A stretch of 64,000 nucleotides of DNA, taken from the NCBI GenBank assembly GCA_949287835.1, contig CASEHV010000023.1, positions 43,028-107,027 on the forward strand. The letters are read 5' to 3'. A program made the position numbers and the translations under genes. The notes under the pieces are model-generated. The model was not told the DNA's origin and searched no databases. It saw only the letters and a program-made list of their open reading frames with translations. Every line of letters starts with the position of its first letter. The stretch's first letter is position 1. Positions 17,769 to 28,149 of this stretch are shown piece by piece. The DNA comes from an uncultured Helicobacter sp. GTDB lineage: Bacteria; Campylobacterota; Campylobacteria; Campylobacterales; Helicobacteraceae.

Positions 17769-17843
17769 GGCCCCTTCATCTAGCGGTTAGGATACCACCC
17801 TTTCACGGTGGCTACAGGGGTTCGAGTCCCCTAGGGGTCACCA
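17769..17843 (+). tRNA. tRNA-Glu (anticodon UUC)
   Basis: The acceptor stem GGCCCCT pairs with AGGGGTC with one G-U pair. The anticodon loop is CCTTTCACG, the T-loop is GGTTCGAGTCC and the CCA end is encoded. Confidence 0.95.
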
Positions 17844-17913
17844 GCTTGTTCTTTAAACTTTTCCATTTAAAACTCATTCAGGCAGTCAAGCAGTGTTTTT
17901 TTGTGCTTGATAA

Positions 17914-17989
17914 GGTCGCTTAGCTCAGTTGGTAGAGCGCCACCCTTACAAGGTGGATGTCACAAGTTCGAGTCTTGTAGCGACCACCA
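17914..17989 (+). tRNA. tRNA-Val (anticodon UAC)
   Basis: The acceptor stem GGTCGCT pairs with AGCGACC. The anticodon loop is CCTTACAAG, the T-loop is AGTTCGAGTCT and the CCA end is encoded. Confidence 0.95.
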
Positions 17990-18031
17990 TGTATCCTTTT
18001 ATGTATAGATTGGCATTTTGCCATCGGCTTT

Positions 18032-18108
18032 GGAGCGGTAGTTCAGTTGGTTAGAATACCTGCCTGTCACGCAGGGGGTCGCGGGTTCGAGCCCCGTCCG
18101 TTCCGCCA
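18032..18108 (+). tRNA. tRNA-Asp (anticodon GUC)
   Basis: The acceptor stem GGAGCGG pairs with CCGTTCC. The anticodon loop is CTGTCACG, the discriminator is G as expected for Asp, and the CCA end is encoded. It is the last tRNA of the cluster. Confidence 0.95.
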
Positions 18109-18138
18109 CTTTGTTAAGAACCATATACTTTACTTTAA

Positions 18139-18176
18139 GGTTAAGAAATAATTAGTCTCCTTAACCATTTTTGTTT
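18139..18176 (+). terminator. terminator of the Lys-Glu-Val-Asp tRNA cluster
   Basis: GGTTAAG at 18139-18145 pairs with CTTAACC at 18160-18166 and is followed by ATTTTTGTTTTT. It begins 30 bases after tRNA-Asp. Confidence 0.7.
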
Positions 18177-18466
18177 TTAATCATTTCTCCTTTTCGAGGT
18201 TTTATACCTCATAATAACTCCTAAAGTTCATGATTTTGTTTATATTTAAGGAAAATAATTGAGATATTTTATATTACAAAAATTAGAATCCTCTTATTAG
18301 ATTTTTAGTTTTGTGTCGTTCCGATATTTGTAAAATAATCTCTTTATCATTGCTGAATGTAAAATCTATATTTTTTGAAAATTTGGTTCCGATTTAAAAT
18401 TAAGATTCCAAAAAGACTATTCACGGACGTCCAAAACGACAGAGAATCTAGAATCTACAAATTTTC

Positions 18467-18522
18467 GTCGTTCTGAGACGAAGTCGAAGAATCTAAATCT
18501 TTCGCTAAACGCTTAGAACGAC
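18467..18522. repeat. dispersed palindromic repeat copy, 56 bp
   Basis: The left end GTCGTTCTGAG and the right end CTTAGAACGAC are inverted copies with one mismatch. The middle has CGAAGTCGAAGAATCT and the reverse-type AAATCTTTCGCT. This is the clearest intergenic example of the palindromic form. Confidence 0.75.
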
Positions 18523-18578
18523 AACTTAATAAAAAGGGTGGCATGGCGGGGTTCAGTCATGTTAGTAATGCTACCTCC

Positions 18579-18607
18579 GTCATGTTGAACGGTATAGAGG
18601 AACATCT
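18579..18607. repeat. dispersed repeat copy, second type
   Basis: GTCATGTTGAAC followed by GAGGAACATCT matches the unit GTCATGTTGAGC...CGAAACATCT that occurs many times inside trpB. Confidence 0.6.
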
Positions 18608-18695
18608 GCATGGAATCTCAATTCCAAAGATGTTTTGGTTAGCCTTGCGAACGACATAGGGAATCTAGAATCTAAGTCTTTAATCAGCAATAGAT

Positions 18696-19871
18696 TCACA
18701 AAGACCATTCATCTTTGCCATCTAGGTGGTCTTGAACTTGCAGTTTTATATCATTGTATGAAAAGCTTTCTTTGAAACCATCCATTCTGCCACCACTAGC
18801 ATTTTTATGTCCACCGCCATTGAAAAACATCTGTGATAATGCACTCACATCGCAGTTTCCATTTGCTCTTAGCGATACGCTTCCTCTATTGCTTACGTCC
18901 ATGTAGAAATCAAACTCTTTATTATTATGCAAAAATCTATTTGCCACAACAGAGATTCCACCCATGCCATAGCTTAGGAATCCGACCTTATCCTCATAAA
19001 ATATCTTGCAATTCTCTTTATTTCTCTCTAGCAGTCTTACCTGTGCTCTTGAAATAATATTATCCATAGTCTCGCTATGTCTATCTCCACCTAGCATTTC
19101 CTTTTTGATAAAAAAGACTTCATTATCAAAGCCTACCTCATCAAATGCCTTGCCCTCTATTAGCCCCCCCATTTTATCTTGAGTGCAATCTTTATAAAAA
19201 TCTCGCATGGATTTAATCAGATTTAGCTTAAACTCTCTATTCTCATCATCAAACATTAATCGATTAAATTCATTGCAAGAGGCGATGATTCCCATAGCGA
19301 CTTTGCCAAACTCAAATCCAAAGCCATCCTCTAGCCAAATATCCACAGAATTAACCATCTCCACAATAGGCATAAGCCAACTTTTCACACCAGAATCCAA
19401 TCCAAAGCGATTTAGCAAATACTCATAAGTAATCTTTGTGGCACAGCGATTTATATCCAAATAATACCAACCATATTCATTAGCACATTCTTCACCTGTG
19501 GCATGATGGTCTAGTAAAACAATCTCTACATCTAATCCACTAAGTTTCAAATCTGCTACCTGCTCACTTAGGAATTTCGCCTCGCTAAGAGTGAGATTTA
19601 AATCCGTGATGAGAATCATAAATTTCTTATTAATCACTGGCTTCTGCTCTTGGGATTTCTCGACCTTTACAGGTTTGCCAAAAAGCATGGCGACTTCATC
19701 ATTCTGCCTAGTTTTATGTGTAGAAATATCTGCTAGTATGGCATTAAGCCTTACCATGACCTCTCTGCCATAGTTTGCATTATAAAATGAGATATTCTCA
19801 AAAAACTCTCTGGATACAAGCTGACAGCTATATCCGTCCAAATCGATATGTGATAAATGATAGACTTTCAT
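18696..19871 (-). CDS. DHH-family phosphoesterase
   Basis: A 391-residue protein of the DHH superfamily. The N-terminal metal motifs are HIDLDGYS (residues 8-15), a mid-domain ILITDLN and LLDHHATG, the eponymous DHH. The C-terminal DHHA1 domain ends in GGGHKNASGG, which binds nucleic acid or nucleotide. Members hydrolyse short RNA, pAp or cyclic dinucleotides; which of these applies cannot be told here. It is the last gene after leuS and the pfkB kinase, with a 52-bp gap. Confidence 0.85.
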   Translation of the reverse strand: MKVYHLSHIDLDGYSCQLVSREFFENISFYNANYGREVMVRLNAILADISTHKTRQNDEVAMLFGKPVKVEKSQEQKPVINKKFMILITDLNLTLSEAKFLSEQVADLKLSGLDVEIVLLDHHATGEECANEYGWYYLDINRCATKITYEYLLNRFGLDSGVKSWLMPIVEMVNSVDIWLEDGFGFEFGKVAMGIIASCNEFNRLMFDDENREFKLNLIKSMRDFYKDCTQDKMGGLIEGKAFDEVGFDNEVFFIKKEMLGGDRHSETMDNIISRAQVRLLERNKENCKIFYEDKVGFLSYGMGGISVVANRFLHNNKEFDFYMDVSNRGSVSLRANGNCDVSALSQMFFNGGGHKNASGGRMDGFKESFSYNDIKLQVQDHLDGKDEWSL

Positions 19872-19923
19872 GTTTGTAGAATCTTTCTTAATAACAATTG
19901 TTATTAATTATATCGGATTTTTG

Positions 19924-20820
19924 CTAAAAATATTTTTTTATAACACTTTCAAAATTACAACGTGTAGTTCCGCCTTTTACCTGCACTAAAAGCCCTGCTA
20001 TTTCCACACAAAAGGTTAGAATCTCTTTATCTTTGAGATTATTCACAAGACCATAGCACAATGCCGCACAAAAAGAATCCCCTGCTCCAACCGTATCTAC
20101 CACCGTAATATTCTTGCTTGATTCCTGTCTGAATAATTGATTATTGCTTTGCAAATATGCACCATCTTTGCCTAGTGTTAGAAAAATGTATGGAATCTCA
20201 AAGTCATGTTGTATCAAAGAGAGTATTTCCTCCCTGTCATGCAAGTCTTTATAAAAAAGCTCTGCTATGAGTGCAAACTCCTCTTCATTAATCTTTAAAA
20301 CATTGATAAAAGAGAGTGCTTCTTGTATTTGTTCCTTTGTGTAATAGGATTTTCGCAATGTCATGTCAAACACCCTAAAATCGCATTGTATGCTATTTTT
20401 AATCGCTTTTAATGTATCCTTGCTAACATTCATTCGCTGACTTAAAAGATTAAAATAAAAGACATCATATTTAGTCTGCAAGGCACTTTTTACACTCTCA
20501 TTAAAAATAATATTGTCCCATGCTACATTCTCTAAAATATCATAATCTGGCATTTTGTTATTATCCAAAAATACCACTGCCTTGCCTGTTTGAAACTCAT
20601 TTGATATTTGCAGACATGAGGTATCTATGCCCTCACTCTTAGCAAACTCCAATGCCTTATGCCCTAGAGAATCATTGCCTAAAGCACTGATGATTCTAAC
20701 TGCTTTGTCTTGTTTTATCATTCTGTTTAGCTGAATGGCAAAATTAAATGGTGCTCCCCCTATGGCATACTCCTCACCATAGACATCATATAAAATCTCT
20801 CCAAATACCAATACACGCAT
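19924..20820 (-). CDS. PfkB-family sugar kinase, fructokinase-like
   Basis: A 298-residue carbohydrate kinase. The N-terminal substrate segment is GGAPFNFA and the C-terminal catalytic signature is DTVGAGDSFCAAL, with Asp of GAGD as the base. FGEILYDV at the start and the fairly short length resemble fructokinase, but sugar specificity cannot be fixed by eye. It begins 10 bp after leuS. H. pylori is not known for such a kinase, so its presence fits the broader metabolism of intestinal species (inference). Confidence 0.8.
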   Translation of the reverse strand: MRVLVFGEILYDVYGEEYAIGGAPFNFAIQLNRMIKQDKAVRIISALGNDSLGHKALEFAKSEGIDTSCLQISNEFQTGKAVVFLDNNKMPDYDILENVAWDNIIFNESVKSALQTKYDVFYFNLLSQRMNVSKDTLKAIKNSIQCDFRVFDMTLRKSYYTKEQIQEALSFINVLKINEEEFALIAELFYKDLHDREEILSLIQHDFEIPYIFLTLGKDGAYLQSNNQLFRQESSKNITVVDTVGAGDSFCAALCYGLVNNLKDKEILTFCVEIAGLLVQVKGGTTRCNFESVIKKYF

Positions 20821-20829
20821 AAACTCCCC

Positions 20830-23259
20830 CTACACCACAAAATTAACAAGCTTATTTGGCACGAAAATCTCCTTTTTTACCCCGCTATCTAGCCATTTTT
20901 GCACCTTTTGTTTTGCTAACTCTAACACCTGCTCTTTGCTAGTAGATACATCTACGAGAATCTCATCGCGCCTTTTGCCATTTACGCTAATGACATAGGT
21001 AATATCCTCTCTCTCAAAGACCTCTGCTTTTATCTCTAACGCTCTGAAATTGGCAAGACCAAATAGCTCATCACTTAGCTCACTTGCGATATGGGGGATA
21101 AAGCCCTCTAATATATTTAGCAAAATAAAATAGCCCTCACTAAAGACTAAGTCATTATCCTGCATTGATATGGCATTGTGTGCTTCCATACATGCTGCCA
21201 CGATGGTATTAAATGGATAGCCCTCTGTCTTGTTGGCAAAGATATGCTGCTGCTTTTGCAATGCCTCATAGACCTTTGCCCTAGCACTCTTTGCCTCTTT
21301 GGATAATGTGCTAGATTCTATATATGGAATCTCTTTTGATTTTATCACCCTATCTTTTCTGTCTATGAGACGATTGATGAATTTATAACACCCTCGCACA
21401 CTATCATCACTCCACTCAAGGGCATAAGTAGGCGGCGCTGCAAATAGCACAAATAGCCTAGCGGTATCGGCACCATAAGATTCTATAATATGGCTAGGCT
21501 CTACGATATTGCCTACACTCTTGCTCATCTTTGAACCATCTTTTAGCACCATGCCCTGCGTTAGTAGCCTAGAGAAAGGCTCACTAAACTTAATATAGCC
21601 TAAATCCCTTAGCACCTTTGTAAAGAATCTCGCATACAATAAATGCAAAATCGCATGCTCAATGCCACCGATATACTCATCTACTGCCATGAAATAATTT
21701 AGACTTTTCTCATCAAAGACGGCACTTTCTCGCACCTCTTTTGGCGTGGTATAGTAGAGGAAATACCAGCTAGATTCCATAAACGTATCCATAGTGTCGC
21801 ACTCTCTTATGGAATCTTTTCCGCATTTAGGACATGCTACATGCTTCCAGTTATTATGTTTTTCTAGCGGATTTCCCTCGCCTGTTATCTCAATGTCGCT
21901 AGGGAGGGTAACGGGCAGATTGACTTCCTCTACAATGCCGCATGTATCGCAGTGTATAAGAGGTATAGGCGTACCCCAATATCTCTGTCGTGAGATTCCC
22001 CAATCTCTTAGTTTATAATTTACCCTGCGTCTCCCGATGCCTTTTTGCTCAAAGAAATCAGAGATTCTCTCCCTTGCCTCTGCACTCTCTAGCCCACTAT
22101 AAATATCGCTATTAATAAGCACACCATCATCGCTATATAATTCCTTGCTAGATTCTATAACAGGCAGCAATTCTAGCCCATATTTTTTGGCAAATTCATA
22201 ATCCCTCTCATCATGACTAGGCACACTCATAACCGCCCCAGAGCCATAACCTGCTAACACGAAATTCCCTATCCACACGGGTAATTCTTTGCCGCTTAAT
22301 GGGTGCAATACAGATATGGGTAACTCTAAGCCCTCTTTATCTGCCATTGCCCTATCTCTTTGAGTTTGATTCCTAATTTCTTTTATTTTCTCAATGTTCT
22401 TTGAATCTAACTCTTTGTTTTCTATCAATATATCTACAATCTCATGCTCAGGCGCTATAACGCAATATGACACGCCATATATCGTATCGCATCTTGTCGT
22501 ATAAACGCTTATAGATTCTATTTTATGATTTAGCCTTTTCTTAGAATCCTCACTTAGAGAAAAGCTAAACTCAAGTCCCTGCGACTTCCCTATCCAATTT
22601 CTCTGCATACTAATGACCTGTGAGGGCCACTTTCCCTCTAGGGAATCTAGCTCATCTAAAAGCTCATCTGCATAATCTGTAATCTTTAGATAGTATTGAT
22701 ACATCTCCTTTTGCACCACTTGAGTATCGCAGCGCCAGCATCTCCCATCGATGACTTGCTCATTTGCTAATACTGTTAAATCTTTGGGGCACCAGTTTAG
22801 CAGTGCCTTTTTGCGATAGACAAGACCCTTTTTCCACATGGCGATGAAAAATTCCTGCTCATACTTGCTATAAGTCTCATCGCAAGTCTCTAGCACCCGC
22901 TCATTTGAGAAACTAAGACCCAATGTCTTTAGCTCCTTTAGCATGACTTCCATGTTTGAATACGTCCAGCTCTTTGGGTGGATTCCATGTTTTATTGCCG
23001 CATTCTCTGCAGGCATACCAAAGGCATCAAAACCTATGGGGTGCAAGACATTATAGCCCTGCATACGATAGTATCGCGCTATGACATCGCCTATGCAGTA
23101 GTTTCGCACATGCCCCATGTGGATAGCACCACTAGGATAGGGGAACATAGAGAGAATGTATTTTTTCTCCATAGAGGTAGATTCTAGTGGCTCAAAGGCT
23201 CTTTTACTATGCCAAATATCCTGCCATTTGGATTCTATTTGTTTTGGATTATATTGCAT
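20830..23259 (-). CDS. leuS: Leucyl-tRNA synthetase
   Basis: An 809-residue class I synthetase that charges tRNA-Leu; two leucine tRNAs are at 8.4-8.7 kb. The HIGH motif is written HMGHVRNY near residue 49 and KMSKS is [11 protein letters not shown] in the second half. The CP1 editing domain (about 220-415) contains TTRCDTIYG and [16 protein letters not shown], the latter with the editing Asp. A four-Cys zinc knuckle (CDTCG...CPKCG) is present. It is the first gene of an operon with the pfkB kinase and DHH phosphoesterase. Confidence 0.96.
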   Translation of the reverse strand: MQYNPKQIESKWQDIWHSKRAFEPLESTSMEKKYILSMFPYPSGAIHMGHVRNYCIGDVIARYYRMQGYNVLHPIGFDAFGMPAENAAIKHGIHPKSWTYSNMEVMLKELKTLGLSFSNERVLETCDETYSKYEQEFFIAMWKKGLVYRKKALLNWCPKDLTVLANEQVIDGRCWRCDTQVVQKEMYQYYLKITDYADELLDELDSLEGKWPSQVISMQRNWIGKSQGLEFSFSLSEDSKKRLNHKIESISVYTTRCDTIYGVSYCVIAPEHEIVDILIENKELDSKNIEKIKEIRNQTQRDRAMADKEGLELPISVLHPLSGKELPVWIGNFVLAGYGSGAVMSVPSHDERDYEFAKKYGLELLPVIESSKELYSDDGVLINSDIYSGLESAEARERISDFFEQKGIGRRRVNYKLRDWGISRQRYWGTPIPLIHCDTCGIVEEVNLPVTLPSDIEITGEGNPLEKHNNWKHVACPKCGKDSIRECDTMDTFMESSWYFLYYTTPKEVRESAVFDEKSLNYFMAVDEYIGGIEHAILHLLYARFFTKVLRDLGYIKFSEPFSRLLTQGMVLKDGSKMSKSVGNIVEPSHIIESYGADTARLFVLFAAPPTYALEWSDDSVRGCYKFINRLIDRKDRVIKSKEIPYIESSTLSKEAKSARAKVYEALQKQQHIFANKTEGYPFNTIVAACMEAHNAISMQDNDLVFSEGYFILLNILEGFIPHIASELSDELFGLANFRALEIKAEVFEREDITYVISVNGKRRDEILVDVSTSKEQVLELAKQKVQKWLDSGVKKEIFVPNKLVNFVV

Positions 23260-23470
23260 GAGAGTTTCCTTTTTGTGTAATTGTAGTGTGTTTTTTTCAA
23301 GCTCTTTTTAATGGTGTGTTGATTATTGAAACTTGAGGATTTGTCGTTTTAGTATGTGTTTTATATTGCTATTCCGCCCTTTTAGACGTAATTTTGTTTT
23401 TAAACAAGTGTGAAATGAATTTTTTAAATATTATTATAATTTCAAATAGATTCGAATATAGAAGATATAA

Positions 23471-24475
23471 TTGAAAAAGCTTGTGTTAGCAATGTTGTGT
23501 ATGGTTGCTTTAAATGCAGAGGAAGTAGAAATATACAGCAAAGATTCTAAAGGCACGGGAATTTGCCCATTTCCTTTACGCGATTATTCAGTCGGTCTTG
23601 ATGAAAAGAGTGATGATTATAAAAGATTGAGTGCTGAGTATGAGAATAGATTGCAGGATATATTTGAGCAAATAGAGTCAAAGGTTGTAAAGCCTAGTGG
23701 GTATGATAATATTAAAGAAGATATGGAATATGGAGATACTTTTTTCTATGAAAATATCTGCGATGACATGAATTGCAATAAATCAGAAAAAATAACGGCA
23801 AGGACACATCAAAGCATTATGGCAGCTTTACATACTCTTGGAGATAGTGTTAATATTTTTTTTGATGAATTATTACCATTGAGGCAATATGGCAATGATT
23901 CCAAGAAAATTACGATAGGTGAAAAAACCGTATGTAATGATAATGTTTGCATCACAGAGGGATATATCAATGATGATATTGGTAGGTGGCCGCTATATAC
24001 TGCGAGTTGTGTAGATGGTAAATATGATGGAGAGCAGACGTTTTCTAAAGCACTACAGGATGATCTAATTAACTATAATGGTGATTATAGTGCTACTCTT
24101 AATTATGATTACGGAAAACTTAGCGGGTATCAGAATTCAGAATATAACTATATTTTTCCTTCTCATCATATTGGAGGATATATATCATTTAACATATTAG
24201 ATGACAAGATAAATGGTAGCTTTGAATATGGAGATTATGACGGCAGAGTTGTCTCAGCTGGAGGGGGATACGGTTATGTTACAAATATAGAGTTTATTGA
24301 TGGTGTGCCTAGAATGCTTGTAAGTGAATATAGTGCCAATTCCCTTGGAGATCATAGTTACTATGATTATCTTAGATTCGATGATAAATATAGACTACAT
24401 GGAAAAACATTATCAAGCAGACAAGTAGAAAATACCAAAAAGCAAAATTTTCTTAAAAGTATGGGGGGTAACTAG
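23471..24475 (+). CDS. secreted protein, 5' part of a gene interrupted at a G6 tract
   Basis: A 334-residue product starting at TTG 23471, with signal peptide MKKLVLAMLCMVALNA. The mature part is acidic with several Cys residues (GICPF, ENICDDMNCNK, CNDNVC) and, toward the end, repeating short strands with Gly and Tyr (EYGDYDGRVVS, DKYRLHGKTL) like MORN/YwqK modules. The frame stops just after GGGGGG at 24463-24468. With one G fewer or two more, it reads on as GVTRNSKGE and joins the next ORF. I therefore read this as the first segment of a longer gene, either phase-variable or decayed. Confidence 0.6.
   Translation: MKKLVLAMLCMVALNAEEVEIYSKDSKGTGICPFPLRDYSVGLDEKSDDYKRLSAEYENRLQDIFEQIESKVVKPSGYDNIKEDMEYGDTFFYENICDDMNCNKSEKITARTHQSIMAALHTLGDSVNIFFDELLPLRQYGNDSKKITIGEKTVCNDNVCITEGYINDDIGRWPLYTASCVDGKYDGEQTFSKALQDDLINYNGDYSATLNYDYGKLSGYQNSEYNYIFPSHHIGGYISFNILDDKINGSFEYGDYDGRVVSAGGGYGYVTNIEFIDGVPRMLVSEYSANSLGDHSYYDYLRFDDKYRLHGKTLSSRQVENTKKQNFLKSMGGN
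24463..24468 (+). repeat. homopolymeric G6 tract at a frame break
   Basis: Six Gs lie 8 bases before the stop of the upstream ORF. Changing the count by one or two bases restores one reading frame across the junction. Short G tracts are used for phase variation in Helicobacter and Campylobacter, though usually longer than six. Confidence 0.5.
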
Positions 24476-24491
24476 AAATTCAAAAGGAGAA

Positions 24492-24731
24492 ATGGAAGCA
24501 CAAAGTTGGCTATGGTATGAAAAAGGAAAATTAGCAAAAGAAACTAGCTATCTCAATGGTAATCAACATGGCTATGAAAGAGAGTGGCTCTCTGATGGCA
24601 TGTTGATTAGAGAAACCAACTATAAAAATGGCAGGAAAGACGGAATTGAAAAATATGGGATAGAGATGGCAATAAAAAAATTAATGTATATAAGAATAAT
24701 GAGTTAATAGAGACAAAAAGCGACGATGAAT
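24492..24731 (+). pseudogene. 3' part of the interrupted gene, MORN/YwqK-like repeats
   Basis: This segment has tandem YwqK-like repeats: WYEKGKLAKETSYLNG, then WLSDGMLIRETNYKNG, each a Trp-Tyr strand, Gly turn and Glu-Thr. AAAGGAG and an ATG at 24492 allow translation from here. The frame breaks again in AAAAA at 24649-24653; one more A continues as IWDRDGNKK...ETKSDDE and stops at 24731. Without it, translation runs to 24707. Proteins of this type are called MORN-repeat or antitoxin YwqK-like; function is unknown. Confidence 0.5.
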
Positions 24732-25037
24732 AATATTTATAATGAAAATTAGTGCTAGAATGTTTATAGCTATTAAACATTACAACTCTTGATTTTCACA
24801 TTTAAATAAGATTAAGCTATATAGGATTCCACAATAAAACCTTAGAATCTAATCACAACAATAAAACGATTATATTTTCCTTATCAATATCTCTGTGAGA
24901 TTTTGACTTATGAAAAATGAGGAAGCGTTACAAAAACACACACCTTTGCCATTACAAATTTCTCAAGTTTAAATACCTTTTTAGCTTTTTTTCACTACAA
25001 TATTACCTCTACCTATACATAATGGAGCATGGAATCT

Positions 25038-27455
25038 ATGAAATACATAAAGTTCTTTGAGGAGCTAAATAATAAGGACGTTCCTCTAGTAGGCGGCAAG
25101 AATGCTAGCATTGGCGAGATGTTTAAGGAATTGGCATCTGTGGGTATCAAGGTCCCCGATGGCTTTGCTATCACTAGCGATGCGTATTGGTATCTGCTAA
25201 GAAGCGGCGGCATTGAGAGTCAGATTAGGCAACTCCTAGAAGGCGTGGATTATACCGAGATGGACGTATTGCGAAATCGCTGCACTGAGATTCGAAGGCT
25301 AATCTTTAGCACACCTCTGCCCTCTGATTTGAAAGATGAGATTTTTGAGGGATATGAGATTCTAAGCAGACGTTATAATATGAATGAAGCCGATGTAGCC
25401 GTGCGTAGTTCTGCCACTGCGGAGGATTTGCCCGATGCTAGCTTTGCAGGGCAGCAGGATACATATCTTAGCGTTAAGGGAAAAGTAGATTTGATTCACT
25501 ACATTAAATCCTGTTTTGCCTCACTATTTACGCATCGTGCGACAAGCTATCGTGCGGGCAAAAATTTCGACCATTTCAAGGTAGCCCTGAGCGTTGGTGT
25601 GCAGAAAATGGTGCGTGCAGATAAGGGTGCTGCAGGCGTGATGTTTAGCATTGATACAGAGACTGGCTTTAAAGATGCGGTATTTATTACATCATCATGG
25701 GGGCTAGGGGAGAATGTCGTAGGCGGCACGGTAAATCCTGATGAGTTTTATGTCTTTAAACCAACGCTAGAGCAGGGAAGTCGCCCCATTATCAAGCGAA
25801 AGCTAGGCAAAAAAGACATAAAAATGGTCTATGCCCCAGCAGGTAGCGAGAGACCTACCATGAATGTCAAAACGACAAATCAAGAGATGAATACATTTTC
25901 TATCACAGATGAGGATATTCTAACCCTAGCAAAATATGCCATAAATATAGAAAAGCATTATACAAAAGAGGCGGGGGAGTATCGCCCCATGGATATGGAA
26001 TGGGCAAAAGATGGCGATAGTGGCGAGATATTCATCGTCCAAGCACGTCCTGAGACCGTGCATAGCCAAAATATCAAAAATGGTGCAAAAATCGAGAAAT
26101 TCTATTTCACAGATTCCAATAAAGAAAAAGAAGTTGTGCTAAAGGGCATGGCAATCGGCACAAAGATAGGCAAGGGCAGGGTTAGAATCATCAATAATAT
26201 CGAACACATGAATAGCTTTAAAGAAGGTGAGATTCTAGTAACAGATAATACCGACCCAGACTGGGAGCCTGTGATGAAAAAGGCAGCTGCTGTCATCACG
26301 AACCGCGGCGGTAGAACATGCCATGCAGCTATCGTAGCAAGGGAAATCGGTGTGCCTACAATAGTAGGTGCACATGGCGCTACAGAGAGGCTATACTCTG
26401 GCATGGAGGTAACGGTATCCTGCATTGATGGCGAGGAGGGAGTCGTGTATGCTGGTTTGCATGACTATCAGATAGAGAGCATTTCCCTAGAGCATTTAGA
26501 GGATACAAAGGCAAAGATTTATATGAATGTAGGCGACCCTGCAAAGGCATTTGGATTCTCACATATACCAAATCACGGCGTTGGTCTTGCTAGAATGGAG
26601 CATATTGTATTGCATCAGATAAAGGCACACCCTCTAGCATTGCTAGATTTACAAAATGGCAAGGAGATTGATAATCAAGAGGAGGTAGCCGCACTTACAA
26701 ATGGCTATGATAGCCCTAAAGATTTTTTCATCAAAAAAATCGCCGAGGGTATGGGCATGATTGCCTCTGCATTCTATCCTAATCCCGTGATTGTCCGCAC
26801 TAGCGACTTTAAGAGTAATGAATATCGTGGTATGATTTCAGGTGAGAAATATGAGCCACGAGAGGAAAATCCTATGCTAGGCTATCGCGGAGCATCACGA
26901 TACTACTCAGAGCAGTATAGAGTCGCCTTTGAGTGGGAGTGTCAGGCACTTGCCATGGTGCGAGATGAGATGGGTCTTACGAATATGAAGATTATGATTC
27001 CATTCCTCCGCACACCAGAGGAGGGCAAGAGGGTGCTAGAGATTATGAGGCGAAATGGACTTCAGTCTGGTAAGAATGGCTTAGAGATTTATGTCATGTG
27101 TGAGTTGCCTGTGAATGTGATTTTAGCCGATGAGTTTCTATCTATCTTTGATGGATTCTCCATTGGCTCAAATGACTTGACACAGCTAACGCTAGGCGTA
27201 GATAGAGATGGAGATTTGGTAAGCCATATCTTTGATGAGAGGAATCCAGCCATGCTAGAGATGTTTAGACAGGCAATAGCGGCATGCAAGAGACATAATA
27301 AATATTGTGGAATCTGCGGTCAAGCACCAAGCGATTATCCCGAAGTGGCAGAGTTTCTAGTCAAAGAGGGCATTAGTTCTATTTCTCTAAATCCAGATTC
27401 TGTCGTCAAAACATGGGAGAGAATCCAAAAACTCGAAAAAGAACTCAATAAATAA
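25038..27455 (+). CDS. ppsA: Phosphoenolpyruvate synthase
   Basis: An 805-residue enzyme making PEP from pyruvate, ATP and water, for gluconeogenesis. I chose ATG 25038 (MKYIKFF) because the upstream ATG at 25029 overlaps the GGAG site. The N-terminal ATP-grasp half has [24 protein letters not shown] and MEWAKD; the swivelling phospho-His domain has [13 protein letters not shown]; the C-terminal TIM barrel has [27 protein letters not shown] and CGICGQ. No PtsI-specific features are present. It is 9 bp ahead of the lipoprotein gene. tal and tkt lie nearby. Confidence 0.96.
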   Translation: MKYIKFFEELNNKDVPLVGGKNASIGEMFKELASVGIKVPDGFAITSDAYWYLLRSGGIESQIRQLLEGVDYTEMDVLRNRCTEIRRLIFSTPLPSDLKDEIFEGYEILSRRYNMNEADVAVRSSATAEDLPDASFAGQQDTYLSVKGKVDLIHYIKSCFASLFTHRATSYRAGKNFDHFKVALSVGVQKMVRADKGAAGVMFSIDTETGFKDAVFITSSWGLGENVVGGTVNPDEFYVFKPTLEQGSRPIIKRKLGKKDIKMVYAPAGSERPTMNVKTTNQEMNTFSITDEDILTLAKYAINIEKHYTKEAGEYRPMDMEWAKDGDSGEIFIVQARPETVHSQNIKNGAKIEKFYFTDSNKEKEVVLKGMAIGTKIGKGRVRIINNIEHMNSFKEGEILVTDNTDPDWEPVMKKAAAVITNRGGRTCHAAIVAREIGVPTIVGAHGATERLYSGMEVTVSCIDGEEGVVYAGLHDYQIESISLEHLEDTKAKIYMNVGDPAKAFGFSHIPNHGVGLARMEHIVLHQIKAHPLALLDLQNGKEIDNQEEVAALTNGYDSPKDFFIKKIAEGMGMIASAFYPNPVIVRTSDFKSNEYRGMISGEKYEPREENPMLGYRGASRYYSEQYRVAFEWECQALAMVRDEMGLTNMKIMIPFLRTPEEGKRVLEIMRRNGLQSGKNGLEIYVMCELPVNVILADEFLSIFDGFSIGSNDLTQLTLGVDRDGDLVSHIFDERNPAMLEMFRQAIAACKRHNKYCGICGQAPSDYPEVAEFLVKEGISSISLNPDSVVKTWERIQKLEKELNK

Positions 27456-27464
27456 GGAAAAGAA

Positions 27465-28148
27465 ATGGTAAAACCACAGGTAAAAAATACGAAAAAAAGT
27501 TATCTAAGGAAAATATCAGACATTGCGATTCTAAGTAGCATGAGTGTGGCTATCGTCATGGGCTTTAGTGGTTGCGATGATAATAAAGGCACATCAGCAC
27601 AAGAGCTATCAAAGAAGCAGGGCGTAGTCGTTACTCTGCAAGAGCAGGGCGATGGTAGCTATAAAATCATCGATGAAGTGCCAAGCCACAATGGCGATAC
27701 GACTATCATCGTGTTAGATTCTAATGGCAATAAGAGAATCTTAAGTCAAGATGAGGTAAATTCTTTGGTAGCAGAAGAGGAGAGGCGAATTGACAATGGC
27801 ACTAGCACACTTACAAGTGGTGAAGGCGGCGGCCTTGGCATTGGCGGGGCTATTTTGGCTAGTGCGGCGGGTGCACTCATTGGTAGCTACATAGGTAATA
27901 AATTATTTAATAATCCAAACTATCAGGCAAACGCACAAAGGGGATATAGCTCTCCATCGGCATATCAACGCTCACAAAGTAGCTTTAATAGAGGGGGGGC
28001 AACGGGTGCTGCTCCTAGGGCTACTACATCGAATTTTCAAAGGTCTGCTAGCACCACACCTAGCAATGCTAAGAGTGGATTCTTTAATAGTAACACAACA
28101 AGCACCGCACGTTCTACATATAGCAGTGGAGGCGGATTTGGAGGGTAG
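27465..28148 (+). CDS. UPF0323-type lipoprotein
   Basis: A 227-residue lipoprotein. A basic N-terminus (KNTKKSYLRK) leads into a hydrophobic stretch and lipobox GFSGC, so Cys-35 should be lipidated. A soluble part (about 45-115) is followed by a Gly/Ala-rich segment GGAILASAAGALIGSYIGN that resembles a glycine-zipper, and then a long Ser, Thr, Asn and Gly-rich tail ending GGGFGG. This plan matches the UPF0323 family known in Helicobacter and Campylobacter; its function is unknown. It follows ppsA by 9 bp. Confidence 0.75.
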   Translation: MVKPQVKNTKKSYLRKISDIAILSSMSVAIVMGFSGCDDNKGTSAQELSKKQGVVVTLQEQGDGSYKIIDEVPSHNGDTTIIVLDSNGNKRILSQDEVNSLVAEEERRIDNGTSTLTSGEGGGLGIGGAILASAAGALIGSYIGNKLFNNPNYQANAQRGYSSPSAYQRSQSSFNRGGATGAAPRATTSNFQRSASTTPSNAKSGFFNSNTTSTARSTYSSGGGFGG

Positions 28149-28149
28149 A

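Larger units (their letters stand above)
18109..18695. other. 587-bp non-coding region with repeats
   Basis: After the tRNA terminator this stretch is AT-rich and then holds at least two units of the dispersed repeat (18467-18522 and 18579-18607), with looser copies around them up to about 18670. I see no gene in it. It ends at the 3' end of the minus-strand DHH gene. Confidence 0.55.

Noticed and set aside
23260..23470. A gene in the leuS upstream gap
   Set aside because: Only promoter-like AT-rich sequence with stops in all frames is seen.
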